Part shown: positions 51,653 to 59,314 of the stretch, in pieces
How the letters are laid out: each line of letters opens with the position of its first letter
How positions within the stretch are numbered: the first letter of the stretch is position 1
Source of the DNA: Alphaproteobacteria bacterium
GTDB lineage: Bacteria > Myxococcota_A > UBA796 > GCA-2862545
Assembly (NCBI GenBank): GCA_020632955.1
Contig: JACKEO010000009.1
Coordinates: forward strand, 1 to 64,000
Direction: 5' to 3'
DNA: 64,000 nucleotides
Notes under the pieces: model-generated
The model's database searches: none
What the model saw: only the letters and a program-made list of their open reading frames with translations
What the model was told of the DNA's origin: nothing
Program-made: the position numbers and the translations under genes

Positions 51653-53674
51653 ATGTCGTCCGTCCGCACCCTGCTCGTGGCCAACCGCGGCGAGATCGCC
51701 CGTCGGGTGATCCGCACCGCGCGTGCCCGCGCGCTCAGCACGGCAGTGGTCTTCAGCGACGCGGACGCCGGCCTCGCCTTCGTGCGCGAGGCCGATCTCG
51801 CCGTGCGCATCGGCCCGGGTCCGGCCGCGTCCAGCTACCTCGACCCCGAGCGCATCCTCGCTGCGGCGCGGCGCGTCGGCGCCTGGGCGGTCCACCCCGG
51901 CTACGGCTTCCTCGCCGAGAACGCGGACTTCGCCCAGGCCGTCGTCGACGCGGGCTTCGTGTGGGTGGGCCCCACCCCCGAGGCCATCCGTGCCATGGGC
52001 GACAAGGCGCGCGCACGGAAGCTGGTGGCGGCGCACGGCGTGCCGGTGGTGCCCGGCTACGACGGCGACGCGCAGGACGACGCCACGTTGCAGGCCGAGG
52101 CGGCCCGCATCGGCGTGCCGCTGCTCGTGAAGGCCTCGGCCGGAGGGGGCGGTCGCGGGATGCGGCGCGTCGACGACCTCGCGGGCCTGCCCGAGGCGTT
52201 GGCCTCCGCGCGTCGGGAGGCGCTCGCCGGCTTCGGCGACGATCGCCTGCTGCTGGAGCGCTACGTCGAGCGTCCCCGTCACATCGAGGTGCAGGTCCTC
52301 GGCGACGTCCACGGCCACGTGCTGTCGGTGGGAGAGCGCGAGTGCAGCATCCAGCGACGGCACCAGAAGGTCGTCGAGGAGGCGCCGTCGCCCACGCTCA
52401 CCCGCGCCGAGGCCGCCACCTTCCACGCCCTCGCCCGCCGGGCCGCCGAGGCTGTCGGCTACGTGGGGGCCGGCACGGTGGAGTTCGTGGTCGGCCGCGA
52501 CGGGCAGGCCTGCTTCCTCGAGATGAACACCCGCCTGCAGGTGGAACACCCGGTCACCGAGGCCGTGCATGGCCTCGACCTCGTCGCCGCCCAGCTCGAC
52601 GTGGCCGAGGGACGCTCGCTGCTGCCCGACGGCGACGACCTCGCCACCCACCAGGCGGCCCTGGACGCGCGCGCCCGTGGCCACGCCATCGAGGTGCGGC
52701 TGTGCGCCGAGGATCCCCTGCGCGGCTGGATGCCGGCCTCGGGGCGCCTGGTGCGCGTGGCCCTGGAGGAGGCCGACGGGATCCGCGTCGACGGTGGCTA
52801 CGTTTCCGGCGACGTCGTGAGCCCGCACTACGACAGCCTGCTCGCGAAGATCATCGCGTGGGGACCCACCCGCGAGGTGGCGCTCGCGCGCCTGCGCGCC
52901 GCCCTCGGACAGGCGTGGGTGCCGGGGCTGCCCACGAACCTGTCGCTGCTGCGGGATCTCGCCGCCGACGAGGCCATGGCCGCCGCCGCCCTCCACACGG
53001 GCTTCCTCGCGGAGCGTGATCTCCCCCGGGCGCCGCCGGCGAACGTCGAGGAGGGGGCGCTCGTCGCCACGGTCTGGGCCTGGGCACACCGTCGCGCCTC
53101 CGGTCCCGCCGCGCCGTCGGCCTGGCGGATCTCCGGTCCCGCCTGGGAGCGGGACCGCTGGCGCTACCTCGACGAGGAGGTCGAGGTGGCCTGGCGCGCC
53201 GTGGGCGAGGGCCTCGAGGTGCGCGTGGGCGAGGCGGCGCCGGTCGCGGTGCAGGTCCATGGCGTGCAGGGCGACGTGCTCCGCGTGGAGTGCGACGGTC
53301 TCGTCCGCTCGGTGCGCGTCGCGTCCACGGGGCTCGCGCCCGGCCCCGACGACGGTGACACGGTGTACGTCCACCTCGGTGACGGGGAGGCGATGGTCAC
53401 GCTGGTCCCGCGCCTGCCCGCCGTGGCGGGCGACGCGGCCGAGCCTGGCTCCTGCACCGCACCCACGCCTGGCATCGTCCGCGCGGTCGACGTGGCACTC
53501 GGCGATCGGGTGCAGCAGGGGCAGCGGCTGGTGGTGCTCGAGGCGATGAAGATGGAGCACGTCCTCGGCGCGCCCGCCGACGGCACCGTGCGCGCCGTGC
53601 TGGTCGAGGCCGGGCAGGCGGTCGATGCGGGCACCCTGCTGGTGCGGCTGGAGCCCGACGAGGACCCTGCCTGA
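51653..53674 (+). CDS. Biotin carboxylase / biotin carboxyl carrier subunit of acyl-CoA carboxylase
   Basis: The product is 673 residues, from ATG 51653; GAGGG over the previous stop codon is the ribosome site. Residues 1-450 are biotin carboxylase: LLVANRGEIARRVIRTA, HPGYGFLAENADFAQ, the glycine loop KASAGGGGRGMR, ERYVERPRHIEVQVLGD, ECSIQRRHQKVVEEAPSP and LEMNTRLQVEHPVTE. A linker of the methylcrotonyl type follows, then the biotinyl domain with Lys633 in EAMKMEH. It carboxylates biotin with ATP and bicarbonate and hands it to the subunit encoded upstream. Together they may serve leucine or isoprenoid-type breakdown. Confidence 0.93.
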   Translation: MSSVRTLLVANRGEIARRVIRTARARALSTAVVFSDADAGLAFVREADLAVRIGPGPAASSYLDPERILAAARRVGAWAVHPGYGFLAENADFAQAVVDAGFVWVGPTPEAIRAMGDKARARKLVAAHGVPVVPGYDGDAQDDATLQAEAARIGVPLLVKASAGGGGRGMRRVDDLAGLPEALASARREALAGFGDDRLLLERYVERPRHIEVQVLGDVHGHVLSVGERECSIQRRHQKVVEEAPSPTLTRAEAATFHALARRAAEAVGYVGAGTVEFVVGRDGQACFLEMNTRLQVEHPVTEAVHGLDLVAAQLDVAEGRSLLPDGDDLATHQAALDARARGHAIEVRLCAEDPLRGWMPASGRLVRVALEEADGIRVDGGYVSGDVVSPHYDSLLAKIIAWGPTREVALARLRAALGQAWVPGLPTNLSLLRDLAADEAMAAAALHTGFLAERDLPRAPPANVEEGALVATVWAWAHRRASGPAAPSAWRISGPAWERDRWRYLDEEVEVAWRAVGEGLEVRVGEAAPVAVQVHGVQGDVLRVECDGLVRSVRVASTGLAPGPDDGDTVYVHLGDGEAMVTLVPRLPAVAGDAAEPGSCTAPTPGIVRAVDVALGDRVQQGQRLVVLEAMKMEHVLGAPADGTVRAVLVEAGQAVDAGTLLVRLEPDEDPA

Positions 53675-53687
53675 TCCGCGCGGCCGC

Positions 53688-54332
53688 TCAGCGCAGGACG
53701 AGGCGGGCGGTGGCGCGGACGAGCAGGTAGGCCATGAGCCCGGAGGACACCGCCACGGCCACGCCCCAGAGCGGGCCCATGCCGAACCCGAGCGCCTCCA
53801 GCGCGCGCGTGACCCCCACGTACGACAGGCCGCGAGGGCTGTAGGCCCACACGACGGCGAGGGGCACGCCGGCCGCCGCGATGGCGCCGGCGATGTCGCC
53901 TGCCGCCGTGGCGTTCGCGTCGTCGGCCGCGGCCTGCACGTCCAGGTGCGTCACCACCTGGCTGCCCTCGAGGCTCTGCGCGACGTAGTCCTCGATGGCG
54001 GCCACCTGGTCGGGACCCACCAGCAGGGTGGCGGCGAGCGCGTGGATCTGCTTGCGCTCCTGGATGTCGTACTTGCCGTCGGACATGGCGAGCGCGACGA
54101 GGTCGGTGACCAGCGTGAGCTTGAGCTCGGTGTCGCGGAGGCTCTCGAGCGACTCGCGGACGCGCTCGGTGCTGGGCTCCCGCGCGAAGAGCACGAGGCT
54201 CTCGGTGGCACCTGGCGGCAGGCCGAGCGCGCCGCACAGGCCGCGGATGCTGTGGAGCTCCGCATCCTCCACCCGGCTGTCGGCCGACGCGAGCGACGCC
54301 ACGACGCGCACGTAGTCCACGCGGAGTCGCAT
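53688..54332 (-). CDS. TerB-like membrane protein
   Basis: The product is 214 residues from ATG 54332; an upstream GTG at 54365 is possible and neither start has a good ribosome site. The first 125 residues are helical and resemble the TerB/tellurite-resistance helical bundle, with acidic repeats at equivalent positions (SLASADSRVEDAELHSIRGL and LVALAMSDGKYDIQERKQIH). One or two hydrophobic segments follow near the C-terminus (AGVPLAVVWAYSP, GPLWGVAVAVSSGLMAYLLV), so it is probably anchored in the inner membrane. Function unknown. TAGA lies on the minus strand near 54413 in the 227-base gap upstream, which otherwise shows nothing clear. Confidence 0.55.
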   Translation of the reverse strand: MRLRVDYVRVVASLASADSRVEDAELHSIRGLCGALGLPPGATESLVLFAREPSTERVRESLESLRDTELKLTLVTDLVALAMSDGKYDIQERKQIHALAATLLVGPDQVAAIEDYVAQSLEGSQVVTHLDVQAAADDANATAAGDIAGAIAAAGVPLAVVWAYSPRGLSYVGVTRALEALGFGMGPLWGVAVAVSSGLMAYLLVRATARLVLR

Positions 54333-54559
54333 GGGCGCGGCGCTGGCGGGGTGGGCGTCGTACACGGTGGCGTCCGTCGTGGGCGAAGGGCCCCGGAGGG
54401 GGGCTCGTGGTCTATCGGCAGGCCCCCCTGCATCTTGCGCGATTCCGTACGCAGGTCGCCATGTTCGGCACGCGTGTGCAACCCGAGTGCACCCGTCGCG
54501 TGCGCCGCCTGGAGGGCGCGCGTGGGCCTTTCGCGGCCCGGCCCCCGAGGGCCTCGGTA

Positions 54560-55513
54560 TCAGATGGCCGGGGCTCTCGCGCCGCAGTGGGCCGTGGGGC
54601 AGGGCACCGACGTGCCGGGGTCGATCTGGAAGGTGGCGTGCCGCACGCCGAAGGCATGCTCGACCGCGTCGGTCGCGCGCCGCGTGAGCTCGCCGGGGTC
54701 GGTGCCGTCCCCCGGCACGAGGTGGGCCGTGAGGATCGGGTGCCTGCCGTCGAGGGTCCACACGTGGACGTCGTGCACGTCCGCGACACCCTCCAGCGTG
54801 GCGAGGCCGCGGAGGAGCGCGTCCATGTCGAGCCCGGGGGGCGGGAGCTGGAGGAGCACCCGGCTGGCGTCGCGGGTGACCTGCCACGCGCCCCAGGCGA
54901 CCAGCGCGGCGATGAAGAGGCTCACTGCCGCGTCTGCACCCTGCACGCCGAGCAGGAGCAGGCCCGCCGCCGCGACCGCGCCCACGGATCCGGCCGCATC
55001 GGCGAGCATGTGGGCCAGCGCGCCGCGCACGTTGAGGTTGTCGGGTGCGGACCGCCAGAGGGCCCAGGCGCTCCCCAGGTTGATGCCCAGGCCCACGAGA
55101 CCCACCCAGAGCACCGGCCAGCCGTCCACGGGTGCGGGATCGCCGGTGAGACGTCGCAGGGCCTCCACCACGATGACCACGACCGCGACGAGCAGCGCCA
55201 GGCCGTTGACGAAGGCCCCCAGGGGCTCGGCGCGATCCAGGCCGAAGGTCATGCGGGCGGAGGCGGGACGCCGCGCGAGCTGCGCTGCGCCGAGGGCCAG
55301 CACCAGCGCGCCGACGTCCGACAGCATGTGCGCCGCGTCGGAGAGCAGCGCCAGGCTGCCCGACCACCAGCCCACGCCCGCCTCCACGGCGAGGAAGGCG
55401 CCGTTCAGGGCGAGCGCGATCCCGAGCGCACCCCGCGGATCGGCCTCGTCGCCATGCCCGTGGTGGTCGTGGTGGCCGTGGCCGTGGTCGTGGTGGTGAG
55501 CGTGGTGGTGCAT
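54560..55513 (-). CDS. Cation diffusion facilitator (zinc exporter, CzcD-like)
   Basis: The product is 317 residues, from ATG 55513. It begins with a His-rich tail (about eleven His in 20 residues). Six membrane segments follow. The metal site is in SLALLSDAAHMLSD (segment 2) and AHMLADAAGSVG (segment 5), the His-Asp / His-Asp pairs of zinc-type CDF antiporters. The C-terminal cytoplasmic domain is of the ferredoxin-like metal-sensing kind (VADVHDVHVWTLDGRHPILTAHL). It exports Zn2+ or similar ions in exchange for protons. TAGGAC at 55535 on the minus strand, 22 bases upstream, is the probable -10; no strong Shine-Dalgarno is present. Confidence 0.92.
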   Translation of the reverse strand: MHHHAHHHDHGHGHHDHHGHGDEADPRGALGIALALNGAFLAVEAGVGWWSGSLALLSDAAHMLSDVGALVLALGAAQLARRPASARMTFGLDRAEPLGAFVNGLALLVAVVVIVVEALRRLTGDPAPVDGWPVLWVGLVGLGINLGSAWALWRSAPDNLNVRGALAHMLADAAGSVGAVAAAGLLLLGVQGADAAVSLFIAALVAWGAWQVTRDASRVLLQLPPPGLDMDALLRGLATLEGVADVHDVHVWTLDGRHPILTAHLVPGDGTDPGELTRRATDAVEHAFGVRHATFQIDPGTSVPCPTAHCGARAPAI

Positions 55514-55562
55514 CGTCGGGCCCGCGGAGGTCCTATCCCGTCGCGCGGCCCGGACGGGGCGC

Positions 55563-56537
55563 CTACCAGCCGAGCAGGTAGGCGAAGATCAGCGGCGCCA
55601 CGATCGTGGCGTCGGACTCGATCATGAAGCTGGGGGCGTCGGGAAGCAGCTTGCCCCAGGTGATCTTCTCGTTGGGGATGGCACCCGAGTAGCCGCCGTA
55701 GCTGGTGGTGGCGTCGCTGATCTGGGTGAACCAGGCCCAGGTGGGCACGTCCTCCTGCATGTCCTGGTGGATCAGCGGCACCACGCAGATGGGGAAGTCG
55801 CCCGCGATGCCGCCGCCGATCTGGAAGAAGCCGATGCCGGCGCCGCCGCTCTGCTCCCGGTACCAGTCGATCAGGAAGTCCATGGCGTGCAGGCCGGTCT
55901 TCACCACGTCGAGGTTCGCCACGTTCCCGCGGCGCACGTTGGCCACGAAGATGTTGCCCATCGTGGAGTCCTCCCAGCCCGGGGTCACGATCGGCAGGCC
56001 CTTGAGGGCGGCCGCGTGCAGCCAGGAGTCCTTCGGGTCGATCTGGTAGTGCTCCTCGAGCGCGCCGGAGCGGAGGAGCTCGTAGAAGTACTCGTAGGGG
56101 AAGCGCCGCTCGCCGCGCTCCCCGGCCTCGCGCCACACCCGCACCACGGCGCCCTCGAGGCGGCGCATGGCCTCCTCCTCGGGGATGCAGGTGTCGGTGA
56201 CGCGGTTCATGCCGCGCTCGGCCAGGGCCGCCTCGTCCGCCTTGGACAGGTCGCGCCAGTCGGCGATGCGCGCGTAGTGGTCGTGGGCCACGAGGTTGAA
56301 GACGTCCTCCTCGAGGTTCGCCCCGGTGCACGAGATGATGTGGACCATGTCGCGGCGGATCAGCTCGGCGAGCGACAGGCCGAGCTCGGCGGTGCTCATG
56401 GCCCCGGCGAGCGTCACCATCACCTTGCCCCCCTCGGCCAGGTGCTTCTCCCAGCAACGCGCCGCGTCGAGGACGGAGGCGGCGTTGTAGTGCCGGTAGT
56501 GGTGCTCGAGGAAGCGGCGGACGGGGGCGTCGGTCAT
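55563..56537 (-). CDS. Deoxyhypusine-synthase-like protein
   Basis: The product is 324 residues, from ATG 56537 with AGGAGG upstream. It is a full-length member of the deoxyhypusine synthase family: MVTLAGAMSTAELGLSLAEL, ISCTGANLEEDVFNL, the NAD-binding GWEDSTMGNIFVA, GGGIAGDFPI and the active-site lysine Lys296 in NEKITWGKLL. Eukaryotic and archaeal enzymes move an aminobutyl group from spermidine to eIF5A; bacteria lack eIF5A, and some bacterial relatives make homospermidine. A polyamine role is therefore likely, with the acceptor unknown. TAGGAG at 56578 (minus) is the likely -10. It stands alone. Confidence 0.88.
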   Translation of the reverse strand: MTDAPVRRFLEHHYRHYNAASVLDAARCWEKHLAEGGKVMVTLAGAMSTAELGLSLAELIRRDMVHIISCTGANLEEDVFNLVAHDHYARIADWRDLSKADEAALAERGMNRVTDTCIPEEEAMRRLEGAVVRVWREAGERGERRFPYEYFYELLRSGALEEHYQIDPKDSWLHAAALKGLPIVTPGWEDSTMGNIFVANVRRGNVANLDVVKTGLHAMDFLIDWYREQSGGAGIGFFQIGGGIAGDFPICVVPLIHQDMQEDVPTWAWFTQISDATTSYGGYSGAIPNEKITWGKLLPDAPSFMIESDATIVAPLIFAYLLGW

Positions 56538-56607
56538 CGTGGGCCTCCTGGGCTGGACCCTTCGGGGGGCGCCTCCTAGCCCGGCATGGCCGCGGGGGTC
56601 GACCGGC

Positions 56608-57021
56608 TCATCGGGGCAGGAGGCTCCAGCGGACCCGTCGCACGCCGCCCCGGACCTCCACCTCCAGGCGCGTGCCGTCCAGCACGTCCATGCCCACCAC
56701 CACCTCGAAGGCGCGGGGCAGGCGCATGGCGTGCACCCGGCCCCACCACCGCGGAAGGTCCACCTGCGGGAAGCGCAGGCCCACCTCGTGCACGTCCACC
56801 TCCACCGCGCCGTGCTCCGCGAGCACCATCCAGCGTCGGTCGAGGCGTGGCAGCCCCAGCGGGACCGCCACGCGCTCGAGATCGACGGCGGAGTGGCTGG
56901 CGCCCGTGTCGAGCAGGGCGCGGCAGGTGAGCGGAGGCTGCCCGGCCCCGCCCTCGACGAGCACGTCGAGGAGCGGGCCGTGGTCGGTGCTCGGGATCAG
57001 CTCCAGCCACGGCACGGGCAC
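56608..57021 (-). CDS. Retropepsin-like aspartic protease family protein
   Basis: The product is 137 residues, from GTG 57021. It is one short pepsin-like lobe. The active-site motif ALLDTGASHSAVD has catalytic Asp38. The flap-side strand is VHAMRLPRAFEVVVGMDVLD, where VGMDVL matches the family's (I/V)LGxxxL. Such clan AA proteins work as homodimers and cleave or bind peptides, and single-lobe bacterial members are mostly uncharacterised. It has no signal peptide and looks cytoplasmic. It starts 16 bases after the ATP sulfurylase gene and is probably co-transcribed with it. Confidence 0.78.
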   Translation of the reverse strand: MPVPWLELIPSTDHGPLLDVLVEGGAGQPPLTCRALLDTGASHSAVDLERVAVPLGLPRLDRRWMVLAEHGAVEVDVHEVGLRFPQVDLPRWWGRVHAMRLPRAFEVVVGMDVLDGTRLEVEVRGGVRRVRWSLLPR

Positions 57022-57037
57022 CTCTGCGTGGGCGCGC

Positions 57038-58297
57038 TCAGCTCGCCTGCTGCTCGCGGTAGACGTCGATGAGGATGTCGGCGATCTCGGGCCGGAGGAT
57101 GCGGGCGTCGGGACGCTCGCCCGACACCAGGATCTCGCGCACCTTCGTGCCGCTGATGAAGAAGGGCTTCTCGCCCTCGTGGAGCTCCATCAGGTCCACC
57201 CGGCCCAGGCTGTCGTAGTAGGCCGCGAATCCGACCTTCACCGGCTGGATGGCGAGCGCGCCGCCCAGCTCGTCGAAGATCGCCTGCGCGTCGAAGTCGC
57301 CCCAGATCGGCGTCTTGTCGAAGTACGGGGCGTCGGCGTGCTTCCGGCCGATGACGATGTCGGTGAAGCCGTGGTTCTGCCGGTAGATGGCGTGCATCAC
57401 GGCCTCGGCGGGGCCACCGTAGAACATCTTGATGTCGAGACCGACGAGGTGGAAGACCTCGTGGATGCTGTAGCCGGCGTCGGCCCACAGCGCGGTGTCG
57501 GCATCCCCCTCGCCCAGCAGGCGCCCGTCGCGCAGGGCCCGGTAGCACCGCATGCGGGTGGCGGCGTCGACGTCGTCGTTCTTGAGCTGGCCCACCAGCG
57601 GGTTGAGGAACACGCCGGTGTAGTGGCCCGCCCGCGTGAGGGTCTCGGCGCCGTAGACGAGGGCGTACTCGTGCGCGCGGTGCAGCGGGTTGCGGGTCTG
57701 GAAGGCCAGGGCGCGCTCGTAGCCGCAGCTCGCGATCAGCGCGCGGGTCTGGAGCGGCGTGAGCACCAGGTCGCCGTAGGCGGAGTTGGGCTCGGGGGGG
57801 AAGGCCCACAGCTCGCCGGCCACCAGCATCGTGCGCGGGTCGTCGGTGACGATGGCGCCACCCGGGTGGTCGGTGCGGGAGGTGCCGTACACCCCCTCGA
57901 CGTAGGCGGCCTTGTCCCACGGGAAGACCTCGGTGACGTCGAGCTGTCCGACCAGCTCGCCCCCCGGGCCGCGCAGGGCGGCGCGGGCGCCCGCCTGCAG
58001 GGCCGAGGCCTCGGCGTCGGTCACCGGCAGCACGGTGGGGATCGTCCAGGCGTAGCGCACGCCCTCGCGCACGATCACCTTCTCGGCGAGCACGCGCTCC
58101 ACGGCCTCGCGTCCCATCGGCCCCGTGAGCGGCGACAGCGTGCCGTCGGCGATGCGGTGGACCGTGGCGAGGTCGGCCTCGGTCACCTCGATGGACGGCC
58201 AGGACGTCGCTTCGGCGGCGAGCGCCTTGCGGCGGGACAGCGGCAGCCGGCGGTCGACGGGTGCGTCGAGCCCACCGTGGACGGGGACGAGGGACAT
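57038..58297 (-). CDS. sat: ATP sulfurylase (sulfate adenylyltransferase)
   Basis: The product is 419 residues, from ATG 58297 with GGAG upstream. It makes adenylyl sulfate from ATP and sulfate. It is the monomer-type Sat with an N-terminal PUA-like domain (LTGPMGREAVERVL). The nucleotidyltransferase domain has QTRNPLHRAHEYA (HxGH-like site, about residue 200), ATRMRCYRALRD, GRKHADAP and SGTKVREIL. There is no fused APS kinase, and no cysH, cysC or aprAB gene adjoins it. It may serve assimilation with partners elsewhere. The retropepsin-like gene follows in the same direction. Confidence 0.94.
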   Translation of the reverse strand: MSLVPVHGGLDAPVDRRLPLSRRKALAAEATSWPSIEVTEADLATVHRIADGTLSPLTGPMGREAVERVLAEKVIVREGVRYAWTIPTVLPVTDAEASALQAGARAALRGPGGELVGQLDVTEVFPWDKAAYVEGVYGTSRTDHPGGAIVTDDPRTMLVAGELWAFPPEPNSAYGDLVLTPLQTRALIASCGYERALAFQTRNPLHRAHEYALVYGAETLTRAGHYTGVFLNPLVGQLKNDDVDAATRMRCYRALRDGRLLGEGDADTALWADAGYSIHEVFHLVGLDIKMFYGGPAEAVMHAIYRQNHGFTDIVIGRKHADAPYFDKTPIWGDFDAQAIFDELGGALAIQPVKVGFAAYYDSLGRVDLMELHEGEKPFFISGTKVREILVSGERPDARILRPEIADILIDVYREQQAS

Positions 58298-58387
58298 GGG
58301 GACTCCAGGTGCCGCGGCGCAGCGCGCGGCCGCGGGGGGCCCCCGGGTAACGGGTCTTGGGGTGCTGCGCCGAGCGTGACGCAGGGC

Positions 58388-59116
58388 TCAGCGGGCGAGG
58401 CGGATCTCGGCGCGCCGGTTCTTCGCCCAGGAGGCCTCGCTCTGGCCGCTCACCGCGGGACGTTCCTCCCCGTAGGAGATGGTCTCGAGGCGCGCACGGG
58501 GCACGCCGCGCGCCGCCAGCCAGGCGGCGACCGCCTCGGCGCGGCGGTCGCCCAGCGCGAGGTTGTAGTCGATGGTGCCGCGCTCGTCGCAGTGGCCCTC
58601 GACGCGCACGCGCGCGTTCGCGTCGCGCAGGCAGCCCACCTGGCGCTCCAGGACGGCCGCGGCCGTGGCGTCGACCGAGGCGCCGTCGAGGGGGAAGTAG
58701 ACCGTGACCGCGCTGCAGTCGGTGCCGCCTTCGGCGATGGTGAGCCCCTGGCGCAGGATCGCCGTCTCCCCGGCCGGGTTCACCACCTCGACGTCGTAGG
58801 TGCCCACCGGCAGCGCAGGCACCGTGAGCAGCAGCTCGCGCGCGCTCTTCCACGAGACGTCGCGTGCCGGCTCGGCGCCGAGGAAGACCCGGGGCGTGGC
58901 GACGAGACCGGCACCGCGCAGGGTGGCCGCGAAGGGCTGGCCCGCGCGCCCGGTGGACGGCGTGAGCGCGACCACGGAGAGCGCCTGGTCGACCTGCTGC
59001 ACCCGCGTGGCGTCCGCGTCCTCCTCGGCGACCTCCGGGGCCTTCTTCTTGCAGCCGGGTGCCAGCAGCGCGCACAGCAGGGCGAGGGCGGCGGAGCGGA
59101 CGAGCGGGCGGGGCAT
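58388..59116 (-). CDS. OmpA/Pal-type lipoprotein with IPT-like domain
   Basis: The product is 242 residues, from ATG 59116 with GAGG upstream. MPRPLVRSAALALLCALLAPGC is a lipoprotein signal, followed by KKK and an acidic linker. Residues about 45-125 resemble an IPT/TIG immunoglobulin-like domain (LTPSTGRAGQPFAATLRGAG, GTYDVEVVNPAGE). The C-terminal 110 residues are OmpA-like: VYFPLDGASVD, VRVEGHCDERGTIDYNLALG, RRAEAVAAWL and KNRRAEIRL. The Asp and Arg residues bind peptidoglycan. It should tie the outer membrane to the cell wall in a Pal-like way, although tolB is not adjacent. TAGG at 59151-59154 (minus) is a possible -10. Confidence 0.88.
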   Translation of the reverse strand: MPRPLVRSAALALLCALLAPGCKKKAPEVAEEDADATRVQQVDQALSVVALTPSTGRAGQPFAATLRGAGLVATPRVFLGAEPARDVSWKSARELLLTVPALPVGTYDVEVVNPAGETAILRQGLTIAEGGTDCSAVTVYFPLDGASVDATAAAVLERQVGCLRDANARVRVEGHCDERGTIDYNLALGDRRAEAVAAWLAARGVPRARLETISYGEERPAVSGQSEASWAKNRRAEIRLAR

Positions 59117-59314
59117 CGGGGCACCTCGGGGCAGCCTGGACCTCGCAGCCCCTAACCGGGGTCGTGGCGGACGCGAGGTGCCGGGGACCCGCGGGGACGC
59201 ACACGGCGATCGTGCCCTGCTCGACGGGGCCTCCTCGCTTGCTGACGGTCCCCTCACGCGGCGGCGCGCGGCGGGGTGGTTATGGGCGCGGCCCGTCGAA
59301 CCGGAGTCCATCGG
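59117..59314. promoter_or_regulatory. Divergent gap between OmpA-type lipoprotein and pfa operon
   Basis: This 198-base gap should hold both promoters. On the minus side TAGG (59151-59154) lies 38 bases before ATG 59116. On the plus side GGTTATGGG near 59279-59287 is the only A+T-bearing -10-like box, about 34 bases before ATG 59315. No clear operator or attenuator is visible. Confidence 0.3.

Noticed and set aside
56608..57021. Retroviral or retrotransposon remnant because of the DTGAS motif
   Set aside because: No reverse transcriptase, integrase, long terminal repeats or composition change nearby; single-lobe aspartic proteases occur in bacteria.
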